A stretch of DNA of 20,094 bases, taken from positions 1 to 20,094 of the forward strand of contig CAZDAW010000059.1 in assembly GCA_964503685.1 (NCBI GenBank), given 5' to 3'. The notes beneath the pieces were generated by a model. The model worked only from the letters and a program-made list of their open reading frames with translations. It had not been told where the DNA came from and did not search any database. Source of the stretch: CAZDAW01 sp964503685 (GTDB lineage: Bacteria; Chloroflexota; Anaerolineae; Anaerolineales; Anaerolineaceae). Below are positions 14,112 through 20,094 of this stretch, piece after piece. Each line of letters begins with the position of its first letter. Position 1 is the stretch's first letter. The translations under genes were made by a program, and so were the position numbers.

Positions 14112-15167
14112 ATGAACAAGATACGTGTAGGAATCCTGGGGGCGACGGGTATGGTGGGACAACATTTGATCGAATATTTGCAGGGGCATCCCTGGTTTGA
14201 GATCAGCGCCCTGGCAGCTTCAGGACGATCTGAGGGGAAGCTGTATCGGGACGCCTGCTTATGGATGATTTCGCCTGATATCCCCGACAGTGTGAAAGAT
14301 ATGAAAGTGGAATCCTGCGAACCGGGATTGGATTGCGACCTGGTGTTGTCGGGGCTGCCATCGGATGTTGCCGGGCCGGTGGAGGAAGAATTTGCCGCGG
14401 CTGGGTATTATGTTTCCAGCAATGCAGCAGCGCACCGGATGGATGAGGATGTTCCCCTGATGATACCGGAAGTTAACCCGGAGCATGCGGCGATCATCGA
14501 TTACCAGAGGCAAAAGCGCGGCTGGAAGCGCGGTTTCATCGTCACCAACCCCAACTGCTCGACGATTGGGCTGGTGATGGCATTAAAACCGCTGGCTGAT
14601 CGTTATGGTATTCGCCAGGTCTCAGTGGTAACGATGCAGGCTTTATCAGGAGCGGGATATCCAGGCGTCGCATCATTGAATATATTGGATAACGTTATTC
14701 CATTTATCAATGGCGAGGAACCGAAAATGGAACGAGAGCCTTTGAAGCTGCTGGGCAAGCTGGAGGGTCAGGCTTTTAAGATGGCAGATTTTAAGATCAG
14801 CGCGCAATGCAACCGGGTTGCAGTACGGGATGGGCATCTTGAAGCTGTATCAGTGGCTTTCGAAAGAAGCGGCGCTTCTGTTGAGGAAATCAGCGAGACG
14901 CTGGCGGGTTATCAGGGTTTGCCGCAGAAATTGAACCTTCCCAGCGCGCCGGCGCATCCGGTGGTGGTGCGCCCAGAGCGCGACCGTCCGCAACCGTTTT
15001 TTGACCGGGATGAAGGGGCGGGAATGTCTGCTGTGGTGGGACGGATCAGGCCCTGCCCGATCAACGACATCAAGTTCATTGTTCTGAGTCACAATACTAT
15101 CCGCGGCGCAGCAGGGGCGGCTATATTAAACGCCGAGTTATTGATGGCGCAGGGCTATATTAAATAA
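14112..15167 (+). CDS. asd: Aspartate-semialdehyde dehydrogenase, archaeal/fungal-type
   Basis: This 351-residue enzyme reduces beta-aspartyl phosphate to aspartate semialdehyde with NADPH. The N-terminal nucleotide motif is GILGATGMVGQ (residues 8-18). The catalytic cysteine is Cys149 in NPNCST. SGAGYPGV and a distal HNTIRGAAGAAILNAE segment are typical of the archaeal/fungal-like Asd branch, which differs from the classical proteobacterial one. The ATG at 14112 follows GAGGAG by about six bases. A GTG at 14091, overlapping the aspartokinase stop, would add seven residues and has no ribosome site. It is 17 bases after lysC and so follows it directly in the pathway and in the operon, under the same leader. 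Confidence 0.95.
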   Translation: MNKIRVGILGATGMVGQHLIEYLQGHPWFEISALAASGRSEGKLYRDACLWMISPDIPDSVKDMKVESCEPGLDCDLVLSGLPSDVAGPVEEEFAAAGYYVSSNAAAHRMDEDVPLMIPEVNPEHAAIIDYQRQKRGWKRGFIVTNPNCSTIGLVMALKPLADRYGIRQVSVVTMQALSGAGYPGVASLNILDNVIPFINGEEPKMEREPLKLLGKLEGQAFKMADFKISAQCNRVAVRDGHLEAVSVAFERSGASVEEISETLAGYQGLPQKLNLPSAPAHPVVVRPERDRPQPFFDRDEGAGMSAVVGRIRPCPINDIKFIVLSHNTIRGAAGAAILNAELLMAQGYIK

Positions 15168-15221
15168 ATATGAGATTTTAGCGTCAATTGTTAAGAAATT
15201 ATTTAATTTTCGGGTAGTATT

Positions 15222-15270
15222 GTATAATCAGATTGAACCGGATATCATCATCGGTTCAATCTGATTATAC
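15222..15270. repeat. 19-bp perfect inverted repeat before rnhA
   Basis: GTATAATCAGATTGAACCG (15222-15240) and its exact complement (15252-15270) flank an 11-base loop. There is no T tract on either side in either direction, so it is not an ordinary intrinsic terminator. A TATAAT lies in each arm, one reading outward on each strand. The repeat ends nine bases before the RNase HI start, which has no clear Shine-Dalgarno. It may be an operator, an RNA hairpin that controls rnhA translation, or a recombination or cleavage site. Confidence 0.85.
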
Positions 15271-15279
15271 TGGTAACCG

Positions 15280-15774
15280 ATGAACTCTGAGGGCAATAAG
15301 GCTGTAATCTATACAGATGGGGCGTGCATCGATAATCCTGGCAGGGGCGGTTATGGTGTGGTGTTGTTGTGCGGCAATCATCGGAAAGAGATCAGCGCGG
15401 GTTACCGGTTGACGACCAACAACCGGATGGAACTCATGGCGGCTATTGCCGGCTTGCGGGCTTTGAAAGCGAACTGCCGTGTAATCCTTTATTCCGATTC
15501 CCGCTATCTGGTCGAGGGGATGACGAGAGGGTGGGCAAAACGCTGGCGAAGCAACGGTTGGAAACGGAATTCTAAAGATAAAGCGTTAAATGTCGATCTG
15601 TGGGCTGAATTGTTGGATTTATGTTCAACGCATGAGGTCGAATTCGCCTGGGTGCAGGGTCATGCAGGGCATATCGAAAATGAACGGTGCGACCAGTTGG
15701 CGGTTAAAGCGGCGAAGGGGAAAGAATTGCTTGTTGATGGCGGGTACGAGGGTTTAAAAAAATCAAAGGAGTGA
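15280..15774 (+). CDS. rnhA: Ribonuclease HI
   Basis: This 164-residue enzyme cleaves the RNA strand of RNA-DNA hybrids, for example at Okazaki primers and R-loops. The catalytic carboxylates are visible: Asp13 in YTDGAC, Glu51 in NNRMELMA, Asp73 in YSDSRY and Asp138 in NERCDQLA. The loop HAGHIENERCD gives the His near residue 128-131. A basic, Trp-rich handle-like segment, RGWAKRWRSNGWKR, lies at about 83-96, as in E. coli RNase HI. Length is normal. The ATG at 15280 lacks a visible Shine-Dalgarno and comes right after the long palindrome. It is the first gene of a three-gene run with the lipid synthase, seven bases away, and an SMR transporter. Confidence 0.95.
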   Translation: MNSEGNKAVIYTDGACIDNPGRGGYGVVLLCGNHRKEISAGYRLTTNNRMELMAAIAGLRALKANCRVILYSDSRYLVEGMTRGWAKRWRSNGWKRNSKDKALNVDLWAELLDLCSTHEVEFAWVQGHAGHIENERCDQLAVKAAKGKELLVDGGYEGLKKSKE

Positions 15775-15781
15775 TTATTCA

Positions 15782-16519
15782 ATGACATTGTTGACCAGAA
15801 ACCGGTTCTCTACAATACGAGCATGGATGGTTCATTTGTATACCAGCCTGGGCCTGGCGGTCGGTTTTTTCGCGCTGGATGCGATTTTACGGGGCGATGT
15901 GAAAGCTGTGTTTATATGTATGATTGTTGCTCTATTTATCGATGCTACTGACGGGACCATGGCGCGCGCCTGGAAGGTGACTTACTGGGCTTCACAATTT
16001 GACGGGCGAAAACTGGACGACATCACCGATTATTTAAATTATGCTTTTATTCCATTATTCTTTGCTTACCGATTCGAGATGATCACCGGCGGGTGGCTGG
16101 CCGTTGTTTTATTTGCCGTTCTCGCCGCGGCTTACGGTTTCTGCCAAAAGGCGGCGAAAACAAATGATGGCTTCTTCACCGGTTTTCCTAACTTTTGGAA
16201 TATATTGATCTTTTATCTTTACATTTTTCATTTGCCTGTTGAAATCAATGCTTTCATCATATTGGCCTGCGCGATTTTTGTCTTCGTTCCGGTGACGTTC
16301 ATGAGTTACAGCTCGCCCGTTTTCCAAACATTGAATAAGATCGTATCACTTGTTTATGGTCTGTTTCTCGTTGCCATTATTGCGACGATTAACAAGCCCA
16401 ATCAGGTTCTGGTATGGATTTCGCTGGTGTTTCCGCTGTATTATGTTAGTGTATCTCTCGCTTTGCATCTGTCAAAATCAGGCAAATTGGGACGTGAGCG
16501 GCCTGATGTTCTGGAATGA
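15782..16519 (+). CDS. CDP-alcohol phosphatidyltransferase, phosphatidylcholine-synthase-like
   Basis: This 245-residue protein has about eight membrane helices. The CDP-alcohol motif is present as DGTMARAW, then GRKLDDITD: the DG-x2-AR and G-x3-D-x3-D metal/substrate elements. The spacing between AR and G is 12 instead of the usual eight. This stretched motif, the following YLNYAFIP, and the later TNDGFFTGFPNFWN segment match bacterial phosphatidylcholine synthase (Pcs) as I remember it. Pcs condenses CDP-diacylglycerol with choline at the inner membrane. If so, the cell makes PC or a related lipid in one step from choline. AAAGGAGTGA before the ATG is a strong ribosome site overlapping the rnhA stop. 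Another alcohol acceptor cannot be excluded. Confidence 0.8.
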   Translation: MTLLTRNRFSTIRAWMVHLYTSLGLAVGFFALDAILRGDVKAVFICMIVALFIDATDGTMARAWKVTYWASQFDGRKLDDITDYLNYAFIPLFFAYRFEMITGGWLAVVLFAVLAAAYGFCQKAAKTNDGFFTGFPNFWNILIFYLYIFHLPVEINAFIILACAIFVFVPVTFMSYSSPVFQTLNKIVSLVYGLFLVAIIATINKPNQVLVWISLVFPLYYVSVSLALHLSKSGKLGRERPDVLE

Positions 16520-16534
16520 GGTCGCAACAACCGC

Positions 16535-16864
16535 ATGAAATGGTTTCTTTTGTTCATTGCCATCCTGTTTGAAGTTGGGGGGACGACCTGCATGAAGTTG
16601 TCCAGGGGTTTTACCCAGTTAAAACCTACTTTATTTATGTTCGTATTCTATGGCATTGGATTGGTATTGATGAATATAGTTATCCGGCGAATGGACGTCA
16701 GCTTTGTTTATGCGGTCTGGTCCGGATTGGGGACGGCGCTGGTAGCGGCAATTGGGATTTTATGGTTTAAGGAACCCGCAACGGCGTTAAAGTTATGTTC
16801 GATCGGGCTGATCGTTCTGGGCGTCATTGGTTTGAATATGAGCATGGGCCGGGCCGGACACTGA
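16535..16864 (+). CDS. SMR-family transporter, EmrE/Qac type
   Basis: This 109-residue protein has four membrane helices with the SMR pattern. Glu13 corresponds to the essential EmrE Glu14. Tyr39, Tyr59 and Trp62 correspond to EmrE Tyr40, Tyr60 and Trp63. The segments EVGGTTCMKLSRGFTQLKP and VYAVWSGLG resemble the quaternary-ammonium (Qac) subtype more than guanidinium exporters. It would exchange protons for quaternary or hydrophobic cations. It lies 15 bases after the PC-synthase-like gene, so choline or betaine handling is an attractive substrate guess besides ordinary drug efflux. Confidence 0.9.
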   Translation: MKWFLLFIAILFEVGGTTCMKLSRGFTQLKPTLFMFVFYGIGLVLMNIVIRRMDVSFVYAVWSGLGTALVAAIGILWFKEPATALKLCSIGLIVLGVIGLNMSMGRAGH

Positions 16865-16911
16865 TGGAGCGGGATTGATACTGGCTGACGCCGCGGCCGG
16901 CGAAGAGGTGA

Positions 16912-16945
16912 TCTCTTTCAGGAAATAAAAGAGGCTTCTTTGTTC
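16912..16945 (+). terminator. Possible weak terminator after the SMR gene
   Basis: CTCTTT (16913-16918) pairs with AAAGAG (16928-16933) around a nine-base loop, and the T-rich GCTTCTTTGTT follows. The stem is AT-rich and short. It lies about 50 bases after the SMR stop, where the operon should end. The rest of the 272-base gap to the next gene start (16865-17136) shows no gene. It holds small inverted repeats such as CAGGGTT/AACCCTG, and no clear promoter is resolved. Confidence 0.3.
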
Positions 16946-17136
16946 CCAAAGCAGGGTTCGTCTCTGCGGGGCGTTGCTTCATTCACAGCGACATAAACGG
17001 GAAAATTTTTTAACCCTGAACTTGCGTTATGTTAATAAGCTTTTCAAGACAGTCTCTTTTCTAAATCAGATTGTGGTAAACTACAATTACGATGCAGTTC
17101 CTCTGTTTTGTAGCAGAAAGGATAAGGAGGCAACAG

Positions 17137-18135
17137 ATGAAGATGTCATCGATTGTTAATGGAATGGCTGTTTTGGCAGCGATGGCTGTGTTGGGAACCA
17201 CGCCAGCCTGCGGCGTGACGCCGACCGGACAACCTCAGGCAACACTAACCGTTGTATCAAGCGAGGCGCGCACTGCGGCGCCTGTTCAGGAGACAGAAAC
17301 TCCAGAGAAACTGACGCCTTCTCCAACGGCAACAACGGCGTTTACGCCAACGCCTGCACCCCAGCTCGAGAAATATCTCCTGTCGATCAATGACCTTCCG
17401 GCTGATTTCTATCCGATCCAGGAATCGATAGAGGTCAGCATGCAAGACAACAATTATGTTTATTCGACGTCTTTCAGAAAGCCAGATTACTCAGTAACAA
17501 TCCGAAATCTGTTGAACGTCAGTATTGCGCCAGTGCAACCCGGCGCGCTGGTGCTGGATTGGGAGGGCTTTACGCGGGTCAATGCAGCAGAAATCGGGCA
17601 GGGTTCAATTGCTTACCAGGGGCAATCGTTTGGTCTGCCAGTGGTTGCCCAGTTGTTCTATAAGGGGAATTCGCTGGTGCGGGTATCGATCACCGGAGCG
17701 GGGAATGAAACGACGATTGGCAATGTGGTACAGCTTGCCAGGATCGTGGAAAACCGTTTGCCGGAAACGCTGCCGGTTCCGGCGCCTTTTATATTCCCCT
17801 CTGAGACAATTGACCAGACTACCCTGGATATGTATTTTAACAGCGTCAAGCTGGCCGAACAGGAACCCGGCAAGACGCAGGTTATTCCGGCTGAGAATGT
17901 GTCGCCGGATAAGTTTGTATGTTTCCTTCTGGACGCCACCCGTCCGACGCCGCAATATACAGCAGCGATTTATAATGAGCAGAGCAAACTCTATATGAGT
18001 AAAATAACCTTCTTGCGCGGGGCGCCGGTCGGCGTATCGAGCCAGTGCATGGGGTTGTGGTCGCAAGGCGGTTACCGGCTGCGTCTCTGGGTGGGCGATG
18101 CGATGGTTGCCGACATTCCTTATGAAGTTAAATGA
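17137..18135 (+). CDS. Exported lipoprotein-like protein with Thr/Pro linker
   Basis: This is a 332-residue product from the ATG at 17137, which has AGGAGG six bases upstream. An in-frame ATG at 17092 has none. The signal peptide is about 22 residues and ends TTPACG. The lipobox is not ideal because Pro is at -2, so lipid attachment is likely but unproven. A Thr/Pro/Ala-rich linker spans about 25-80. The remainder is beta-rich with no recognised enzyme motif. The last 75 residues form a compact segment ending GGYRLRLWVGDAMVADIPYE, similar in pattern to the middle domain of the metalloprotein at 7319. Function unknown. It starts a run of three exported proteins. Confidence 0.75.
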   Translation: MKMSSIVNGMAVLAAMAVLGTTPACGVTPTGQPQATLTVVSSEARTAAPVQETETPEKLTPSPTATTAFTPTPAPQLEKYLLSINDLPADFYPIQESIEVSMQDNNYVYSTSFRKPDYSVTIRNLLNVSIAPVQPGALVLDWEGFTRVNAAEIGQGSIAYQGQSFGLPVVAQLFYKGNSLVRVSITGAGNETTIGNVVQLARIVENRLPETLPVPAPFIFPSETIDQTTLDMYFNSVKLAEQEPGKTQVIPAENVSPDKFVCFLLDATRPTPQYTAAIYNEQSKLYMSKITFLRGAPVGVSSQCMGLWSQGGYRLRLWVGDAMVADIPYEVK

Positions 18136-18177
18136 GCGATGGAACAGGGTTATGATCGGCGCAGAACAGGTTAGTGA

Positions 18178-19038
18178 ATGACAAAAAATGTAAAAAAGAT
18201 CAGCCGGCGGGAATTTTTGAAATTATTGGGGATTGCCGGCGCAAGTGTTGTGGGCGCAGGGGCAGCGGGGTGGCATTACGGCGTGAGAGTTGAGTCGAAG
18301 AATTTGTCGATCGAACGGGTGACCATTCCGATCGTCGGTAAGCAAAACGTACCGGATGGATATCGCGTGGTTTTTATGAGCGATATTCATTATTACCCGC
18401 ATACTCAGCTTGATCTGGTGAAGGATGCTGTGACGCTTGCCAACAGTTTGAAACCCGATTTGATTCTGTTGGGGGGTGATTATGTTGATCTGGAATCGGA
18501 ACCGATATTCGAAGTTGCCCCGGCGCTGGCGCAGCTCAACGCCCGGCAGGGTGTTTTTGCGGTGATGGGAAACCATGATTATCGCCTAAACCGGCTGCTG
18601 ATTCAGCAGGGTCTTGTCGAATCGGGCATCAAAATTCTTAATAATGAGGGATTGTTGCTGACCAGCGGCGCAGACCGCCTGTATCTGGCGGGGCTGGATG
18701 ACCCATGGCTGGGCAGGGCAGATTTAAAGGGCGCGCTGGAGAAGATGCCAGCCGGGATTGCTTCGCTGATTCTGGCGCATGAGCCCGATTTTGCCGACGC
18801 CGCGGCGCGGAATGAACAGGCGACGGTGCGGCTTTCGGGGCATTCGCACGGCGGACAGATTCGTGTACCGGGCATTGGGGCGCTGGTGCTGCCGCCGTTT
18901 GGAGAGAAGTATGACCAGGGTTTATACCGGGTAGGTCATTTATGGCAGTACACGACCCGCGGGATAGGCGTCAAGTTTCCGCCCTTGCGGATTAACTGCC
19001 CGCCTGAAATCACCGAGATAACCCTGGTGCGGGGGTAA
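18178..19038 (+). CDS. Tat-exported metallophosphoesterase
   Basis: This 286-residue protein has an N-terminal twin-Arg motif, SRREFLKLLG (residues 9-18), followed by an Ala/Gly-rich hydrophobic stretch, which suggests Tat export or anchoring. The calcineurin-like phosphoesterase blocks are all present: SDIHYYPH, LGGDYVD, GNHDYRL, LAHEPDF and GHSHGGQIRVPG. They supply the two-metal centre ligands. It resembles the YaeI-type phosphodiesterases, which act on small phosphodiesters or lipids outside the cytoplasm. The exact substrate is not known. The gene lies 42 bases after the lipoprotein gene with a weak ribosome site, so it is probably co-transcribed. Confidence 0.9.
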   Translation: MTKNVKKISRREFLKLLGIAGASVVGAGAAGWHYGVRVESKNLSIERVTIPIVGKQNVPDGYRVVFMSDIHYYPHTQLDLVKDAVTLANSLKPDLILLGGDYVDLESEPIFEVAPALAQLNARQGVFAVMGNHDYRLNRLLIQQGLVESGIKILNNEGLLLTSGADRLYLAGLDDPWLGRADLKGALEKMPAGIASLILAHEPDFADAAARNEQATVRLSGHSHGGQIRVPGIGALVLPPFGEKYDQGLYRVGHLWQYTTRGIGVKFPPLRINCPPEITEITLVRG

Positions 19039-19049
19039 CGGAGAAAGGA

Positions 19050-20042
19050 TTGAAACAAAGCGACATGCTGCGCATAGCCACTTGTCTCGACAACAAGTGG
19101 AAGCGCCATAAGGCGATTCTGTTCAGGGCGCTTCTGGGCGGCGGCATCGTGTTATGGCTGGCAGGCTGTTCGACAGCCGTTAATGCCGGGCCTGTGACGC
19201 CAACTTTATTTCATGAATCAACCAGCACAGCGGTTGCCGGCAATCTGTCGGATGGGTTTGCAACGCCGCCTGCGGATGCAGCTGTCGCGACAGCAACCCG
19301 ATATTTGCTCTCTACCCCGCCGGCGAAATCGTTCATACCGGGTGATTTACCCGTGTACGGTTATCGGATCGTTCACAGTTACCCGCACGATGTGAAGGCA
19401 TTTACTGAGGGGCTGGTCTTTTTCGATGACGCGTTATACGAGAGCACGGGGTTGACCGGCGAATCGTCGCTGCGCAGGGTTGATCTGGCGAGCGGCGCGA
19501 TTGTTCAATTACGGATGCTTGACCCTGATTTGTTCGGCGAGGGGCTGGCGCTGATCAATGGCCGGCTTGTTCAACTTACCTGGAAGAATCAGCGCGGGCT
19601 GGTTTACGATGTTGATACTTTTGAATTATTAACCGAGTTCACTTATCCCACCGAGGGCTGGGGGCTGGCGTCAGACGGGCAGAGATTGGTGATGAGCGAC
19701 GGTACAGCAACACTTCGTTTTTTAGACCCGGTTTCATTTGAAGAGACGGGCCATATCACGGTGAGGGCAGGGGGCAATCCGGTTCTCAATATTAATGAGT
19801 TGGAATTTGTTGAGGGCAGGCTGTTCGCCAATATCTGGAAAACGAATTGGGCGGCGATCATTGACCCGGACAGCGGGGCAACAACGGGTTGGGTCAATCT
19901 GGAAGGGTTGTTGAGCGAGAAGGATCGTCAGCAACCGGTGGATGTGTTGAATGGAATTGCTTACGACAGCCAGAGCGGACGCCTGTTTGTAACGGGGAAA
20001 TTTTGGCCGAAAGTGTTCGAGATTGCGATTGATGATCAATAA
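19050..20042 (+). CDS. Lipoprotein glutaminyl-peptide cyclotransferase, plant/bacterial propeller type
   Basis: This 330-residue enzyme converts N-terminal Gln of peptides to pyroglutamate, here outside the membrane. The lipobox LAGC with Cys40 follows a hydrophobic helix. The start is TTG at 19050 with GGAG six bases upstream. An ATG at 19065 is the alternative, and the signal still works from there. The five-bladed propeller is recognisable from its repeated motifs: AFTEGLVF, STGLTGESSLR, FGEGLALING, LTWKNQRG, EGWGLASDG, ELEFVEGRLFANIWK, VLNGIAYDS and TGKFWPKVFE. The conserved Glu in the first and second EGL motifs is the expected catalytic or binding residue. Its TAA stop at 20040 is the start of the second repeat copy. 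Confidence 0.9.
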   Translation: MKQSDMLRIATCLDNKWKRHKAILFRALLGGGIVLWLAGCSTAVNAGPVTPTLFHESTSTAVAGNLSDGFATPPADAAVATATRYLLSTPPAKSFIPGDLPVYGYRIVHSYPHDVKAFTEGLVFFDDALYESTGLTGESSLRRVDLASGAIVQLRMLDPDLFGEGLALINGRLVQLTWKNQRGLVYDVDTFELLTEFTYPTEGWGLASDGQRLVMSDGTATLRFLDPVSFEETGHITVRAGGNPVLNINELEFVEGRLFANIWKTNWAAIIDPDSGATTGWVNLEGLLSEKDRQQPVDVLNGIAYDSQSGRLFVTGKFWPKVFEIAIDDQ

Positions 20043-20094
20043 TTTAACTCAAGTTGCTGCCTTGACAACAATCTCTGCGTTTGTCACTGCGAGA
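20040..20094. repeat. Second copy of the palindromic element, cut by the right edge
   Basis: Positions 20044-20094 match the reverse complement of 12210-12260 at 48 of 51 bases, including TTAACTCAAGTTGCT and TTTGTCACTGCGAGA. It is thus the right end of the element in inverted orientation, continuing outside the window. As with the first copy, its outermost TAA is the stop codon of the adjacent gene. Confidence 0.85.

Noticed and set aside
15222..15270. Palindrome read as an intrinsic terminator of the lysC-asd operon
   Set aside because: No T tract follows on either strand, so only the inverted repeat itself is claimed.
16974..17159. Short plus-strand open frame before the lipoprotein gene
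   Set aside because: No ribosome site and no motif, and it overlaps the start of the lipoprotein gene whose own ribosome site is excellent.

Overview
The window looks like chromosomal DNA from a free-living bacterium of moderate GC content. I think it is most likely a Chloroflexota (Anaerolineae-like) genome. That rests on the gene mix (several lipoproteins with Thr/Pro-rich linkers, a PadR-MFS pair, an archaeal-type Asd, a small YIDPG membrane protein) and not on any marker gene, so it is an inference. There are no rRNA or tRNA genes, no CRISPR array, no transposase and no phage genes.

Layout. (1) Positions 1-4099, minus strand: a cell-envelope cluster read right to left. It starts from a good promoter at 4124-4152 and runs through a small YIDPG membrane protein, a kinase-like plus methyltransferase fusion, a five-TM protein with an extracytoplasmic sulfatase/LTA-synthase-fold domain, a bacterial SH3 protein and a lipoprotein cut by the left edge. 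(2) Positions 4303-8431, plus strand: an AIF/ferredoxin-reductase-type flavoprotein, a large multi-pass membrane protein and an exported HExxH metalloprotein. (3) Positions 8419-9954, minus strand: an MFS exporter and its PadR-type regulator, with a palindromic operator over the promoter. (4) Positions 10098-12101, plus strand: a cupin and a GAF/PAS sensor histidine kinase of the HisKA_2 type. (5) Positions 12099-12672: a 165-base palindromic repeat element, then a leader region that ends in a Thr/Ile-rich peptide and three mutually exclusive RNA stems. (6) Positions 12673-15167: aspartate kinase and aspartate-semialdehyde dehydrogenase, the shared first steps to lysine, threonine and methionine. 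(7) Positions 15222-16864: a 19-bp perfect palindrome, then RNase HI, a phosphatidylcholine-synthase-like enzyme and a Qac-type SMR transporter. (8) Positions 17137-20042: a lipoprotein, a Tat-exported metallophosphoesterase and a lipoprotein glutaminyl cyclotransferase. A second copy of the repeat element is cut by the right edge.

The strongest new observation is the aspartate-kinase leader. It has 11 Thr and 2 Ile codons among 15, directly before a stop, followed by overlapping complementary segments. This is the arrangement expected for ribosome-mediated transcription attenuation, as in the enterobacterial thr operon, but here it sits before a monofunctional aspartokinase with a separate, archaeal-type asd. 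Also notable are the two repeat copies whose ends coincide with the stop codons of unrelated genes, the long palindrome before rnhA, and the pairing of a PC-synthase-like gene with a quaternary-cation SMR transporter.
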